NCBI RefSeq assembly: GCF_910592395.1
Contig: NC_088308.1
Location: 28,847,501-28,907,500, forward strand
Origin: Lineus longissimus
Lineage: Eukaryota > Nemertea > Pilidiophora > Heteronemertea > Lineidae
Direction: 5' to 3'
Length of the DNA: 60,000 nt
The notes below the pieces were generated by a model. The model saw only the letters and a list, made by a program, of their open reading frames with translations. It did no database searches and was not told the origin of the DNA. Of this stretch, positions 11,550 through 22,350 are shown piece by piece (position 1 is the stretch's first letter; each line of letters begins with the position of its first letter). A program made the position numbers and the translations under genes.

Positions 11550-12312
11550 TTTGCCTTCTTTTGCCATCTTTCTCGTATAGCAGTGATGTCCAATGAGGTT
11601 TCATCTACATCAAGATATTTTGACTGGCTTTTTTCTTTGAAGTAACGACATAATCTCTTCTGGGAAAGCCGGTAAGCTTTCGACCCGGCTGAGCCGCGTT
11701 TTCATGGAATGTCTTCTCAATGGAGCGCTGATCTAAAGAGTAAAGGACCTTTGGCTTCAACCAGTATAAGAGTCATTGCGAGACCTGAATACAGCCAGAC
11801 TGCCCAAGGAAGATGTCCATCACCTTATGGTTCTCTGTATAATTATGAAAATGATCAGAACTAGTGCAAGTCGCATCCACAAATTCACTCTATTACCTTT
11901 CTTTAAGGTCTCTCTCCATCTACCAATACAGGTCTAGAAGGACACGCCGATTTACGCCCACGCTTAATCAAATTAAAGGAGTCTGATTAAAAGGTGCGCT
12001 GCTGTTGCTGAAAAACAGTTCTCTTGTGATTAGATAAACATCAAAGAAAGAACAAAAACCGTGGATGTGATGAGACCGTCAATACTCGATTGTGGTTGAT
12101 TATTACAAACTGCTGCTTTTGATGGTAAAAATGAGGCAATAAATTATTGTTAGAAAACATTGGCATTTAAGAAAACCTCGATGTAAAAATTTTGATGATG
12201 GGGCTTATCACAATTCATAATGAATAGACGAAGAAAAGGAAAGGCTATTGTACGTGACCATTTTGACGTAGACCGCTCAAACCTCGAGCGAATGAACTAC
12301 GAAGCGAGGTGG
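11550..12312. other. Noncoding stretch, nothing recognised
   Basis: No gene, RNA or repeat recognised. The 82-codon plus ORF at 12220-12468 and the 103-codon minus ORF at 12277-12588 lie over each other; neither has splice support. Confidence 0.5.
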
Positions 12313-12357
12313 CTGTCTGTGTCTCTCCCGATCACGCTGACCCAGCCAACCACTTCC
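12313..12357. repeat. Dispersed repeat, copy 1
   Basis: A 24-base block at 12313-12336 (CTGTCTGTGTCTCTCCCGAT then CACG) followed after ten bases by CAACCACTTCC. The same 24 bases recur at 13119-13142 in the same orientation, followed after one base by the same CAACCACTTCC. The copies differ by a nine-base indel and then diverge. Confidence 0.75.
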
Positions 12358-13118
12358 CTCTCTCCTGATTGCACTAGGTGTTTCCCGCTTCTGTTGCAGT
12401 GGTTGCCGCGCAGTGCAAGAGTCGACGCTTCCTCGCCGGCAGGTCGAGCTGAAGGATGCGCTGTGTGAGCAGTTCCTTGACATCTCGTGTATCTCTGTAC
12501 TGACCTGAAGATAGTGAAAGTTGAGACAGATCAGGTCTGTTGAAAGAGCTCTGGACTGTAATTCATCACTGGGGTGTATTGTGATCAACGTGCAGCTGCC
12601 AGGTTAACTTTTGCAGTGATGGCAGGCGATCTTCCCCCTCCCTCATCTGCTTGTTTCCATTCCTCAAACATACATCCCTAAAGGTGAAAGAGACACCAGA
12701 CCATCAACAATCCTGACATGTCCACAGAAATCCTGTCAAACCAAGCAAACCAGTGATCAAACATCGTCACAGGAAATAACCAGGAGCATGTTTTTATCGC
12801 AAGATACAGCTTCTTTCTTCAACTAACTCTGTGTTGCTGTTGCTAAATCGCTATTCCCTTGCTATCAGAAGGTCAGTCTCAAACCCAACGTTCATCTTCA
12901 TAGATGTACCAAGATCCAGGAGTAAGCAAATAAGATGTCAGATGATTCCACCAGCTTGTTACTTTTGTCTGAAAGTACAACTTGTTACACCTGGCAACTG
13001 TGAGTCTGTCAAATGAGCCTTATTGTTTCTTGTTGATTATGACAAGATCGTTATTCTAAAGTGACATGTTACTGTACTAGCCCTCTGGGGCAAGGAAAAG
13101 AGATTGTAAATTCATATT
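12358..13118. other. Noncoding stretch between the repeat pair
   Basis: Nothing recognised. A 61-codon plus ORF at 12831-13016 is unsupported. Confidence 0.5.
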
Positions 13119-13154
13119 CTGTCTGTGTCTCTCCCGATCACGTCAACCACTTCC
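13119..13154. repeat. Dispersed repeat, copy 2
   Basis: Second copy of the 24-base block described at 12313, same orientation, about 806 bases downstream, with CAACCACTTCC at 13144-13154. Confidence 0.75.
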
Positions 13155-13911
13155 TCCTCTTCCAAGCAAGAATAACTATCTATTAATCTCCTAAATATGT
13201 CTCAATCATGATAAGGTACGGCCACTTGTCACACCAATCAATAGTGTGTTTGTGGTATCATCCGCGGGGGGCATAGGTGAATCAATAGATCACCCCGGGC
13301 TATGGCTCCACTGATAACTCAATAATACACATCAGTAAGCGTCGTCTGGTACGACCAGTTTTTCTCAAGCGGCCGCCAACCGATGGTGCGGTTTGTGTGC
13401 GGGTCGATGAGCGCTGCATGTTTGAGTATCATGTTGGAAAAAGCATTTCCCTCGGCAGCGTGTCAATCCAAGGGGAAGTCGTCGTTTTTTCCAGTCGTCA
13501 AAGATGACGTTAATTCGCTTTCCGCATACCTTTTTCTCGCGTATCACCAACCCTTGTCTGCCTCCAGTTATTCGATTATTTTTCGTTATTTTCTGGTTTT
13601 GTACAGATGCATATCTCTGACACCTCATCAGTCGTAATCTCAGAAATTAAAAAACAATCTCGAGATTTGTTTTCGTCGTTCGAATCATGAATTTCCAAAT
13701 TTTCATTCCGACTTAAATTGGGCGATTATTGAGGAGAATGTTGCCGTTTGTTGTACATAACTCTACACTGAAGTAGCCGAGATTTAAAATGGATTCCTTC
13801 TTCTGGATGACAAGTTAACAATATCGTAGTAAAGCTGAAACGGCTTTGTACACAAAGCGCGCTTCATGAAGTACAACATTTTCAATTGTCTTTTAGATCG
13901 AATCCGCTACT
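13155..13911. other. Noncoding stretch, nothing recognised
   Basis: Plus and minus ORFs of 84 and 87 codons cover the same bases at 13365-13637; I judge both to be chance. No RNA gene or repeat seen. Confidence 0.5.
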
Positions 13912-14334
13912 TCAGTCGTGGTTGATGCAGGTTTTTTGCTTCGTGTATGACTGGTCTACTTGTGGAAGGTTCGGGAGTTTAAAAATCCACACCATTAACA
14001 CCATCGGTTTGTTTTTTAAAAGATCCAACACAAGAATAAGTGCAGATACGGGAGACCATTTTTTCACCGTACACTCTGAGTAACGGCGCGGCATCAACTT
14101 GGCTTTCGACTGCGTTGCCCATTTCATTCGTCCTAATACACCTGCCAAGCAATTACAAGATTCGCCTATTGAAACCCTGAGAGTGCGAACTCTCCTTGGT
14201 ATTACCTCTTGATACTTGGAGCGCGGTAGAAGTTGAAAGCACCAACCCTCCTTTCTCCCTGAGAGAATATCAGCATCAAAGTTGTTTGGGGCAGCAATGT
14301 ATGCGCAATTTGACACTTTGATTCTGCTTCTCAT
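13912..14334 (-). CDS. Candidate coding ORF, 140 codons, unknown
   Basis: The frame starts at a true ATG (14334) and ends in TGA at 13912. Residue composition is protein-like, with basic and hydrophobic segments alternating, for example SGRKEGWCFQLLPRSKYQEV and SALILVLDLLKNKPMVLMVW. The second segment could be a single membrane helix but is short for one. A possible donor, GGCAG|GTGTAT, lies within the frame, so a real exon might stop near 14180. No domain is recognised. About one ORF of this length is expected by chance in 60 kb at this base composition. Confidence 0.2.
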   Translation of the reverse strand: MRSRIKVSNCAYIAAPNNFDADILSGRKEGWCFQLLPRSKYQEVIPRRVRTLRVSIGESCNCLAGVLGRMKWATQSKAKLMPRRYSECTVKKWSPVSALILVLDLLKNKPMVLMVWIFKLPNLPQVDQSYTKQKTCINHD

Positions 14335-14464
14335 GCATATCTTGCGTGCAGCCTACCGCGGCAGCAAATTTTCATCTGAACTGTCAAAGCGTGGCTCTCT
14401 GCGATTTGATTAATATATCATGATAAAATCCCCTCCGTAAACTTGTTATCACAGCCTTCCTTGA

Positions 14465-14835
14465 GATGCTACAAGATGCAATCTCATCGTAACACAGTTT
14501 ATCCTACTTGCATCGTTACAAGTATCCAAGTATTGGTGTACTAAGCTAGCGGAGAAGGTGATCAGTCATTCGCATTGGCTTCATTTTGATACGTATTCTT
14601 GCAAAGTTGCAAATATTGGCGCAGACTGTGATCAGTAGTAATTTGTTCTACTTGCTCTCTGTCAAATGTATTTGCGCAGTTACAAGAAAGTGTTCTTGCG
14701 CTGATAGCTGAGACAGATATGAATACATGCCATCTGTCTTCTTCCCGCTATTACAAGTCTCCTTGCAAAGACACAAGCAGCCGTGCACTAAGCTGGAAAG
14801 GACAGAGTAACCATACCAGAATAACACTAACAACA
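14465..14835. repeat. Degenerate minisatellite-like region
   Basis: Blocks near 14512-14560 and 14757-14800 share TTRCAAR..., a CAAG step and GTGYACTAAGCT, at about two thirds identity. A third, poorer block lies near 14597-14645, with TTGCAAATATTGGCGCAG and GTGATCAGTAG echoing GTGATCAGTCA of the first. The arrangement suggests an old tandem or interspersed repeat, heavily diverged. Unit length is uncertain, roughly 80-120 bases. Confidence 0.4.
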
Positions 14836-14992
14836 TCCAGTAGATTAGTCATTTAATTGAAACTCGCTCCTTACATGTTTCTATCACAGGATAATTATGA
14901 AGATGTCTTGTTTTTGATTGAAAAAGCTATGAAGTGATAAGAGAGAAGTGTTCTCGTTTCGTAAATCATCTTATCTTGCTTAAACAGCTTAC

Positions 14993-15278
14993 GGCGGGTC
15001 AGTGTTGGGTGAACATGGGTGCTGACTCTCCATGTTGACACGGCACAGACGAGATGATGTGATTGTGTGGCGAGAATCGGGTTTCCGAATAGCGAAGCAA
15101 TATCTAAAAGCAATATTGTACATGACGGCAAAGTCACAGTTTGTATGTTGTGCCGTATATTGTCATTCAAAACATTGGCCATATGAGCTGTCAAAGCAAA
15201 GACAGGATCGATGTTGATATTAACACCAATGCTTGTCACCAATGTGGTCATGGGCCCGATGCTCAGTCGGACCCCTTC
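14993..15278 (-). CDS. Candidate internal exon, unknown protein
   Basis: On the minus strand, CGCCCTCTCTCTTGAATTAG forms a good pyrimidine-rich 3' splice site ending at 15279. The frame is closed just upstream of it and open from 15278. It continues to a possible donor CGCC|GTAAGC (intron from 14992) and, if unspliced, to a TAA at 14895. The product has a mildly hydrophobic N-terminal part (GVNINIDPVFALTAHMANVL) and a second hydrophobic stretch (CTILLLDIASLFG). Codon use is purine-first biased. No family is recognised. Opposite-strand ORFs at 15032-15329 are taken as shadows. Confidence 0.3.
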
Positions 15279-15329
15279 CTAATTCAAGAGAGAGGGCGAT
15301 TCTCTCTCGCAGGCTCGGTTTCGTTCTAG

Positions 15330-17887
15330 ATTTAATCACATCAGTTTGGGAGCAATGACATAAAAACTCTCTTTATATCTTCATAAACGTGAGGCTGATC
15401 CGACCCCATCAATCTACCATTCATAACACAGGAGTCTGACAAACGACCAACAGATTATACCCTCCTCTCTAACTTTCCAGACAACATCTCATCTATGTTG
15501 CTTCTAGTCTCTGTGCATTAGTATACAGTGTCCGTTATGAGATACGTTATTCATACAGCTCAATGCATCGTGAAGGTGTCATTCGGCCATGATGGTTATC
15601 CAAAGTGACAATCATGCCGTCACGCTTTCAACCCCTTCAAAGGCGAGATGTGATAGGTATCCCTCATTCATCATCCGGTCACTCACGCTGCTGACACGAG
15701 ATTGCCAGGGAAGGCGCCTATAATGTTTTGATAAATCCAAATACAGGGTACAATTATGTTATGATACGAGGTAATGTTGGCGGAGAACAGATATAAGATA
15801 CGAAATGCATCATCAGACCAGCATTCTATGAAGAACTGTACATTAGTCTTTCGTTGTTTCACAGCACCTTTACACAACCAGTTTGATGTTTGCTTTGAAT
15901 AATGATGGCGCTTCGCCTGTTCTAGTTGATGTTAGCATCATCAATCCCATCTGCAGTTTCATAAAAAATATTCTATTAAATTGTTTCCCCCATGTCAGCA
16001 GAGGAAACCTTCAGCGAATGAACCTTTCGTCTGTTTACGTTATCTCGATGTTTCTTGCTTCCAAGTGGGCGTCTTATGTCAGTACTTGTAGCAGTATGTT
16101 TCCTGAGTTCAGATAATCTTGGTCAATGCTTTCAGTCGTCACAATGGAATCATATCTTGTGCATTTCTTCCTCATGAAATATTCATGGTTAAGAAGGTGC
16201 ACTTAAAGCAATATACACTGTATATCATTCTGATTATCAGTTCAAGTGTACAGCCAGATTTTTTAACTTGCTGTCGCTGATACATATGAATATTGTATTG
16301 AGTTTTGCTCTGTGTTGCGTCGCATTGCATTGCATTGTGTTAAGTACAAGAGACACAAAGCGGTGGTGTTTTGGTATCCATCATAACAGCAACAATTAGG
16401 GAGCGAACAATCCGTTCGCTGCTAAAGCTAAAGAACAAGAAACAAATGATACTAAGACCAGGAGATGTTGTCGAGACGATATGATGAAAAGACCTGTTGC
16501 CGATATTGAACGTGGTCTACTCATCTCACTTTTGTGTATTTGATCGTCTAACATTGTTCGCTCAATCAGAAAGACCTAAAAAGACTCATGCAAGCCTGTT
16601 TAATTATCATCTCAAAAGCTACGTTCATCCAGAAGAGATTTATTGACGACCTTATCACCCCTCTAATGTTTCTAAAGTGGTCACTGGGGTCATAAAGACA
16701 GATTAGATTGAGGTCTAAGTGCAGATGGTATTAAAGACTAGGCATGGTCATCCTGCCGACTCATACTCAATCGCGATTATCTGGTCGGGTACGTGACCGG
16801 AGCAGGGCTAAATCACCAACAGGGAGGTGATGACTTCCAGTCTAATCACTGATATTTCATTGAAAAATTTATACCGCCTTGGTATCAGTAGGCATTTGAA
16901 GATATCGAGTCGAGAGATTTCTATGAAGTTTCGGTCTAAATCTGCGCTTAGATTTTTCGAAGGGGCAAACTTTGCCCTTTTTTCTTTTTGCTGAGATTTG
17001 GGTTTCAATTCATATCAAATCGATGTTCATGTTTATCAACTTCCTGCCTTGTTATGATATGATCGATGACTATATATCTCAGCTGCTCTTTAAGCCAATG
17101 ATATGAATCGTAATTCGTGACGATTTCGACTTTCAGCAGACCAGGGTTTTCTCGTCAATTCATTCTCGTCGATTTATGGACATGTTTCCTACCATCGCAT
17201 CGCAGTTTTCAGTCACGCAAGAAACCATTATCATGGAGGTATCGATCGGTCGAGGGCGTAGCCATGGTTAATTTCAGTTTTTCTGCAATGCAGGCTGATA
17301 GCTGGAAACACTCAACCCACGCTAACAACGCTCTCTATCTCTTTTCATAATTCGCGTTTTTCCTCTCATATCTGAAATAAATCATGATGAAAGTCACAAT
17401 ATAAACAATATGACATTGTAACGCATGCGTACTTATAAAGCAAGTCACCATCCAGGTTTCCATTGGGTTTGTGTTGGTGCTAACCTTGAACACTAGCATG
17501 TACATCCGGAGTTTGTATCCAAATTTAGGTTATTCAGGAATGAAGTTCGATTGAACTAAGGCTCCGCTTCTTCAGGCCCTGATGTCTCCATCATGACTTT
17601 CTAACTTTCACCACTTCCACACAGATAGACAACTGATCATTTGTTCGGTCTGAGCTCGTCTGAGATTGGACGATGCAGCGAGGCATCTCTCATATTGATT
17701 GAAATTAATTCTTCCAGAAGAATTTGCGAGTAAAAAGCTGTGGTTCGTCTCGGGCTCTAGTGACCCACAAGTGACATCCGTCCATTTCTTGATGAGCTCT
17801 TCCGCAAATCAGGATTCCATCGCATGTTTCGTACTTAAGCCGCACATTGTCAGAGAGCAGCCAAGGTAGCAAGCTGCCGTGGTAACG
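15330..17887. other. Noncoding stretch, minor simple repeats
   Basis: No gene recognised. A short CATTG tandem (GCATTGCATTGCATTG) lies near 16323-16338. ORFs are all below 80 codons and unsupported. Probably intron or intergenic DNA. Confidence 0.5.
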
Positions 17888-17888
17888 T

Positions 17889-17914
17889 TTTTGAGTGTTT
17901 GAGTGTTTGAGTGT
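17889..17914. repeat. 8-bp tandem repeat (TTTGAGTG)x3
   Basis: Three consecutive perfect copies of an 8-base unit, short enough to be a young microsatellite. Confidence 0.85.
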
Positions 17915-19293
17915 TATGCTACACACATATGCTATTTTCAAGAGTCTGGCCTTCTAAGTGGCTTTTAGAAAGCCAATTGTATGGAATCATCAGAGGGTCA
18001 TTAGTGTCGTACCACACTCCAATACCTTTCTTTCGTAAGCTGGCAGCATTCTTGCAAAACCTGAGCCTGCATTAATGATTGACATCCTAAGCGTAATTGC
18101 GTCATATCGGCCCCGCTGGCATCATTTTTGTGATGCTTGCAAGAAGTCATTCTGGTGCTGTGACCTCGTAAGTGTAAGTCAAGCATATATAGTGACCTCC
18201 GGCATGACAGGCAGTGAGTAATGCCCGCAGCTATGCCCATTCTCTTGAGAGTAGCTATACATGTCCATAGGAAATCAATTAGCTTGAGTATTTACTGATA
18301 ATCGCCCGAGGATTTCGTTGAAAGCGTTCGTCGACTTATAAACCATTAAAATCAATTTGATATCAATTCCTTAATATGTATGCTTGAGAGGAGACTGTCT
18401 CTCGACCGTAAGTCGTAAGCCGTATTAAAGTTGCCCGTGATACGGTTGGTCGCTTCCAGCATATAGCCCAATGTGATGAGATTCGAATTGACTTCGCTAC
18501 CGGCGAGAAGTGTATGGGCATCTGGCGAAGGAAGTATCATTAGCTCTGACATAGATTCACTCACTTTGAAATCTCAAGCTTTTTAAGGCGGAGCACACAC
18601 GACACATCCGAACTCATTGGTTCTTTATGGAGTGTTTTCACGGCCAGACATGTTCAACGCCTGGCTTAACTGAATCAAATGCAGTCATGGTCAGTTGGAC
18701 TTTCTTTTGTCTGCCCATCCAGCATGGCAGGTTATGACGTCACGCGAAACCACTCTACACCTGTTTATTTGGTCAACACACAGCCCAATTGGGCACACGT
18801 AATCAAATTACACACAAGCCTATTGGCTAAAAAGGATTACTACTATCGCTGGGACCATACTACCGTATTACAAGACTTATAACAATAGAATCACTGGTCT
18901 GAGAAAGTCACCAGAACCCATACTAGGTCTTTATCGTTACCTACAACAAGACAATGCCTCCAGCAACAAACATCTAAGCCAGTTAGGTAATGCATTGTAC
19001 TGATCACACTACTTGGGCATTAACACACGTTTGCATAAGCAGGAGTAGGGAAGTAATAGAGTCTGCACTTGGTAGTGTCGAACGTCCTTGTTCTGGCGAT
19101 CACATGATGAGACCTTGGTGACCATCAGAGATTTAGGAGATTGTTGATGTCTGGATGATCCATTGTCATTACCATGCTCACCCATGCACTTAGCAATGTT
19201 GTCGTCATCATTACTCATTTTGTTGGTAAAAAAGATCGGCTGCTCAAACATACCAAAAGAGACTTGGGGTTAGTTAAAGAGCAGTGCTTAGAA
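17915..19293. other. Noncoding stretch, nothing recognised
   Basis: A small perfect hairpin GGCTTTTAGAAAGCC is at about 17960-17974. Otherwise only short unsupported ORFs. Confidence 0.5.
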
Positions 19294-19463
19294 CCGGTGT
19301 GACAGCGGATATAGTCCCCCTGGAGTCATAGTCCGGTAGCATTGTATTTGACCAAATAAGCAGCATGATCTATTGTACCGCTAACCCTAACCAAAACATT
19401 TAGCAATGCGGGCTATTGTTACACGGACTATCAGCCCTAGGACTACTATCCCTTGCACACCGG
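19294..19463. mobile_element. Fold-back/MITE-like element
   Basis: The ends are inverted repeats. CCGGTGTG opens at 19294 and CACACCGG closes at 19463, and similarity continues inward to GTCCG (19335) and CGGAC (19424-19428), about 40 bases at roughly three quarters identity. Each arm carries repeated, partly palindromic GGAYWATAGTCC-like motifs. Total length 170 bp, no ORF. No convincing target-site duplication. Most likely an old non-autonomous DNA transposon. Confidence 0.5.
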
Positions 19464-21340
19464 CATACTTGCTTATCAATCGCGACGGTTATCTTCCCGT
19501 CGACATGTAATGTACAGTAGCTCCTTTGTGATCGTTAATGCCAATCAGGAGCGCCCATATCGCGTTAGGAGCCATTAATACAGCCAGTATCTAAACACGT
19601 GTTGAAGATCGTGTCGTAATTGATGAAGTAAGCCCTCTATCAGCTAAACGGTTCTTGAATGGCCGCATAAATCAATTTCGATTGGTCGATACAGGCGAGG
19701 GTATCATTGACTATGGCTTTGTTATACAGTAGCAAAGGACATTCATCCCAGTGAGATCATATCGGTTACTATCAGAAAATACAAGCTTTTGATTTATGGT
19801 GGGGGTCATGGTAGAACCTATATCAAGACTGAACAATAAGAGTTGTGGTCTATGGTCTATATGCATTCTTCTTCATCACAGCAGTCAGGAAGTTGAAAGA
19901 GCCAGGTGCTCGTTGGCAGGCTGAAGAAGGAGTCAACAACGAACGCATACCTTTAAACGTGTCTGATAAGGCACTTTTCATTCTTCAAAAAGTTACTCTT
20001 CATTCCAGAAGCTTTTGACTGATCTGTAATGTGATGTGTGATGTGATGTTTTAGGGCTTTCTAATGAACAGCGCAGATGGTATCATATCATGGTTTCTCC
20101 ATTCCTTTTTCATAATACTACATAGTAATACTGCGGTCGTTAATGCACCTTACATTGCATGCAAGCGTATCCAGTCAATGAACAATCCAAAAAAAGTAAT
20201 TGCGCTAGCGCACACCTTCTGTGAGATTCACATGACGAGCATACAATTGAATTTAATATCACCAGGATTATTAAGGCAGCCAATATTCTGAGATAAGTCT
20301 TTTGAACTCAGTTCTTTGTCTGATTCGATATCATGATATTACACGTTGAAGGAAAGACAGAGTTATCGTCATAGGTTAGAGATTGGAATATACATGTATA
20401 CGTCTGCATAGTTTTGTTGTCATTTGGCAAATAAGGGTAGCGTCTCCAACATGATATCGCTGGGCTAGCCAATCATGATGGACTGCAAACATGACTTTAC
20501 CCCGTTCTTTATACGGCCCTGATTAATCTCAATAAAATGATTGACTTTCCCTTGCGCTGCCAAATAAACATGTCCCTTTCGTGTCCTATGCGAATACGCC
20601 ACATTGATGTTGAGAAAAATGCGCATCATAAGGCAGGATGTATTCAACCAATCTGGCGGAGACGACATTTGCAGTAATGAGACACTTCTTATCGATTAAA
20701 CATAGATTTGAAATGGGCCAACGGCAAGAGAAGGAGAAGCCACACTTTGAAAGTAAACAATAGGATGACTAATCCCATGATACAGGACAAAATAATCCGT
20801 CTGTCATACACATGCGTCTGATTACAGTGATCACATGGCATCAGTTGACTAAAGGCACACTTTGAAATTTAACTTGATAATCCGAAGAAAGCTACAACTT
20901 TCCTTGTGACACTGTATCTGTCCAAGTGAGGTAATACTGTAACTGTGTTTACCCATTCTATCAAGTCATCTCGAGCGCTTGATAATTTACAAGAGAAGCC
21001 ATTCAGGCATAGCCTAAGTAAATGTCACCAAGTTTGGAGAGATCATGAATATTGATGCGGTTTCCGTTGAGACGGTGAATTATACAGGATAACACGGTTA
21101 ATCTTCTGATCGGAGCAGCTAAGCGTGATTCTCCTCCAGGGGAAGTGGCGAGTCACACCTGACGGGAAAGGGTTAGTGCTAAATACTGAACCAAGAAGGT
21201 AGTTTCAATACAGGTAACGTGTTTAGAACAGTCCTTCCAAGTTATCGTCGTCATATCAGAGACATGTGCCTGTCTGGAACCTTTCTTTAACCTGATTTAG
21301 GGAGACAGTTTTCAATAACATTACAATGATTTAGTCAGTG
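19464..21340. other. Noncoding stretch, nothing recognised
   Basis: A short GTGATGT tandem lies near 20030-20048 and a TACATGTA at 20391-20398. Unsupported ORFs of 67-75 codons at 20064-20668. No RNA gene seen. Confidence 0.5.
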
Positions 21341-21552
21341 TTCATGTCGTCCGTCAAATGATTGCCGAGTTACGTGTTATCTGTCATGTTCTCATAATTG
21401 GTAGCTGAGTTGGTAGTCTTCCGTTATCATCTGACTTGGTCATGCTTGTAGTCTTTTGCTATCATCAGAATGAGTTACGATGTTCTCTACTGTTAGCATC
21501 TGACTCGGACACACTTGGTAGTCTTCCGTCATATTATCTGACCAGGTTGCCT
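21341..21552. repeat. Degenerate minisatellite, about 35 bp unit
   Basis: Successive units begin near 21410, 21446, 21483 and 21515, each with a TTGGTAGTCTTCCGTTATCA-like start and an ATCTGACTYGG-like middle. Two poorer units precede them from 21341. The first and last clear units share TTGGTAGTCTTCCGT exactly. Units vary from 32 to 37 bases. Confidence 0.6.
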
Positions 21553-21920
21553 TCAAAGTCGTAGTAAGGTGCTTTTGACAGTCCTCGGGCCTCCGCAGTT
21601 AGCCCTGTTTTCAAATCGTTCAGAAAGCTTGACGAGTTCTTCTGCAATTGCACATGACTTTTCTAACAAAATCCGAAGTTGAAGTTGTCAGTTGTATCAC
21701 ACTACTCTTGGGACCTGTTTCAAAACACCCTACATATCACGCTAGTACGTTGACAGATCTCTCCAGATTAACCTGTCCGAATCAGACCATAATTAATCCT
21801 ATAAAGATCCCCTAGATAAACTAGAGCGGCAATACAGAAGAGATATTGCTCACATAATTGCCAATATAAAAACAATGTAAACCATTACGAGCTCTAAAAA
21901 TCCAATAGAGTCATAGCATC

Positions 21921-22187
21921 ATGTCTTGTTGGTCGTTGTTGCAGCATGACTGGTATTTACATGCGCCATTGGATAACGCTAACCGGTCCGTTTCCGATGA
22001 TTATTTATTTGACTCGCCCGATGGAATAATGGTTTACTCAATGGACTGTAGGCCGTGCGATGTCATATTAGATGCGAGCAGTTGCCTTCTCACTCGGTGT
22101 AAGCCTCAGCCAATTAAGTGCATCATTGATTGTTTTTTATGCAGCTTGAACCCTACTGTTGTCTTTTCATTCGACAAAAGGATTTGA
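21921..22187 (+). CDS. Candidate coding ORF, 88 codons, Cys-rich
   Basis: The frame begins at ATG with A at -3 and ends in TGA at 22185-22187. The N-terminal part is acidic (SVSDDYLFDSPDGIM) and the C-terminal half has eight cysteines, including CKPQPIKCIIDCFLC. That spacing does not match a zinc-binding motif I know. A possible donor, CGGT|GTAAGC, lies inside near 22097. There is no signal peptide. Length alone is not significant; the call rests on start context and composition. Confidence 0.2.
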   Translation: MSCWSLLQHDWYLHAPLDNANRSVSDDYLFDSPDGIMVYSMDCRPCDVILDASSCLLTRCKPQPIKCIIDCFLCSLNPTVVFSFDKRI

Positions 22188-22275
22188 TGTACTTTTGATG
22201 TACTTATTGGCTGAAGTAGACAGCATCGCCACACGTAGGATTTGTGTTACGACCCTGGTCTAGCAGTTCGTTACA

Positions 22276-22350
22276 TGGTAGCAGAGCGTAGTTTCGATCT
22301 ACGGACGTCTTGGTCATGGGCCCAGCACGCTTCCACTGCGCCACTCTAGC
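22276..22350 (-). pseudogene. Initiator tRNA-Met-like pseudogene with encoded CCA
   Basis: Read on the minus strand, 22350-22279 is 72 nt, the exact length of metazoan initiator tRNA-Met. The anticodon CAT is at 22318-22316. It has the initiator-specific T loop ATCGAAA on a perfect 5-bp stem, and a perfect Pol III A box TGGCGCAGTGG at 22343-22333. The anticodon stem has one mismatch. The outer acceptor stem is damaged: the 5' strand reads GCTAGAG, giving one C/C mismatch and two wobbles against CTCTGCT. CCA follows directly at 22278-22276, although nuclear eukaryotic tRNA genes normally lack CCA. This points to retroposition of a mature tRNA, with a functional gene less likely. Confidence 0.8.

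Noticed and set aside
13365-13637. Overlapping 84- and 87-codon ORFs on opposite strands
   Set aside because: Mutually overlapping, no splice borders, no recognisable protein; within chance length.
19381-19392. CTAACCCTAACC, a telomere-like CCCTAA repeat
   Set aside because: Only two units, inside a fold-back element; such short runs are common and do not indicate a telomere or interstitial telomeric array.
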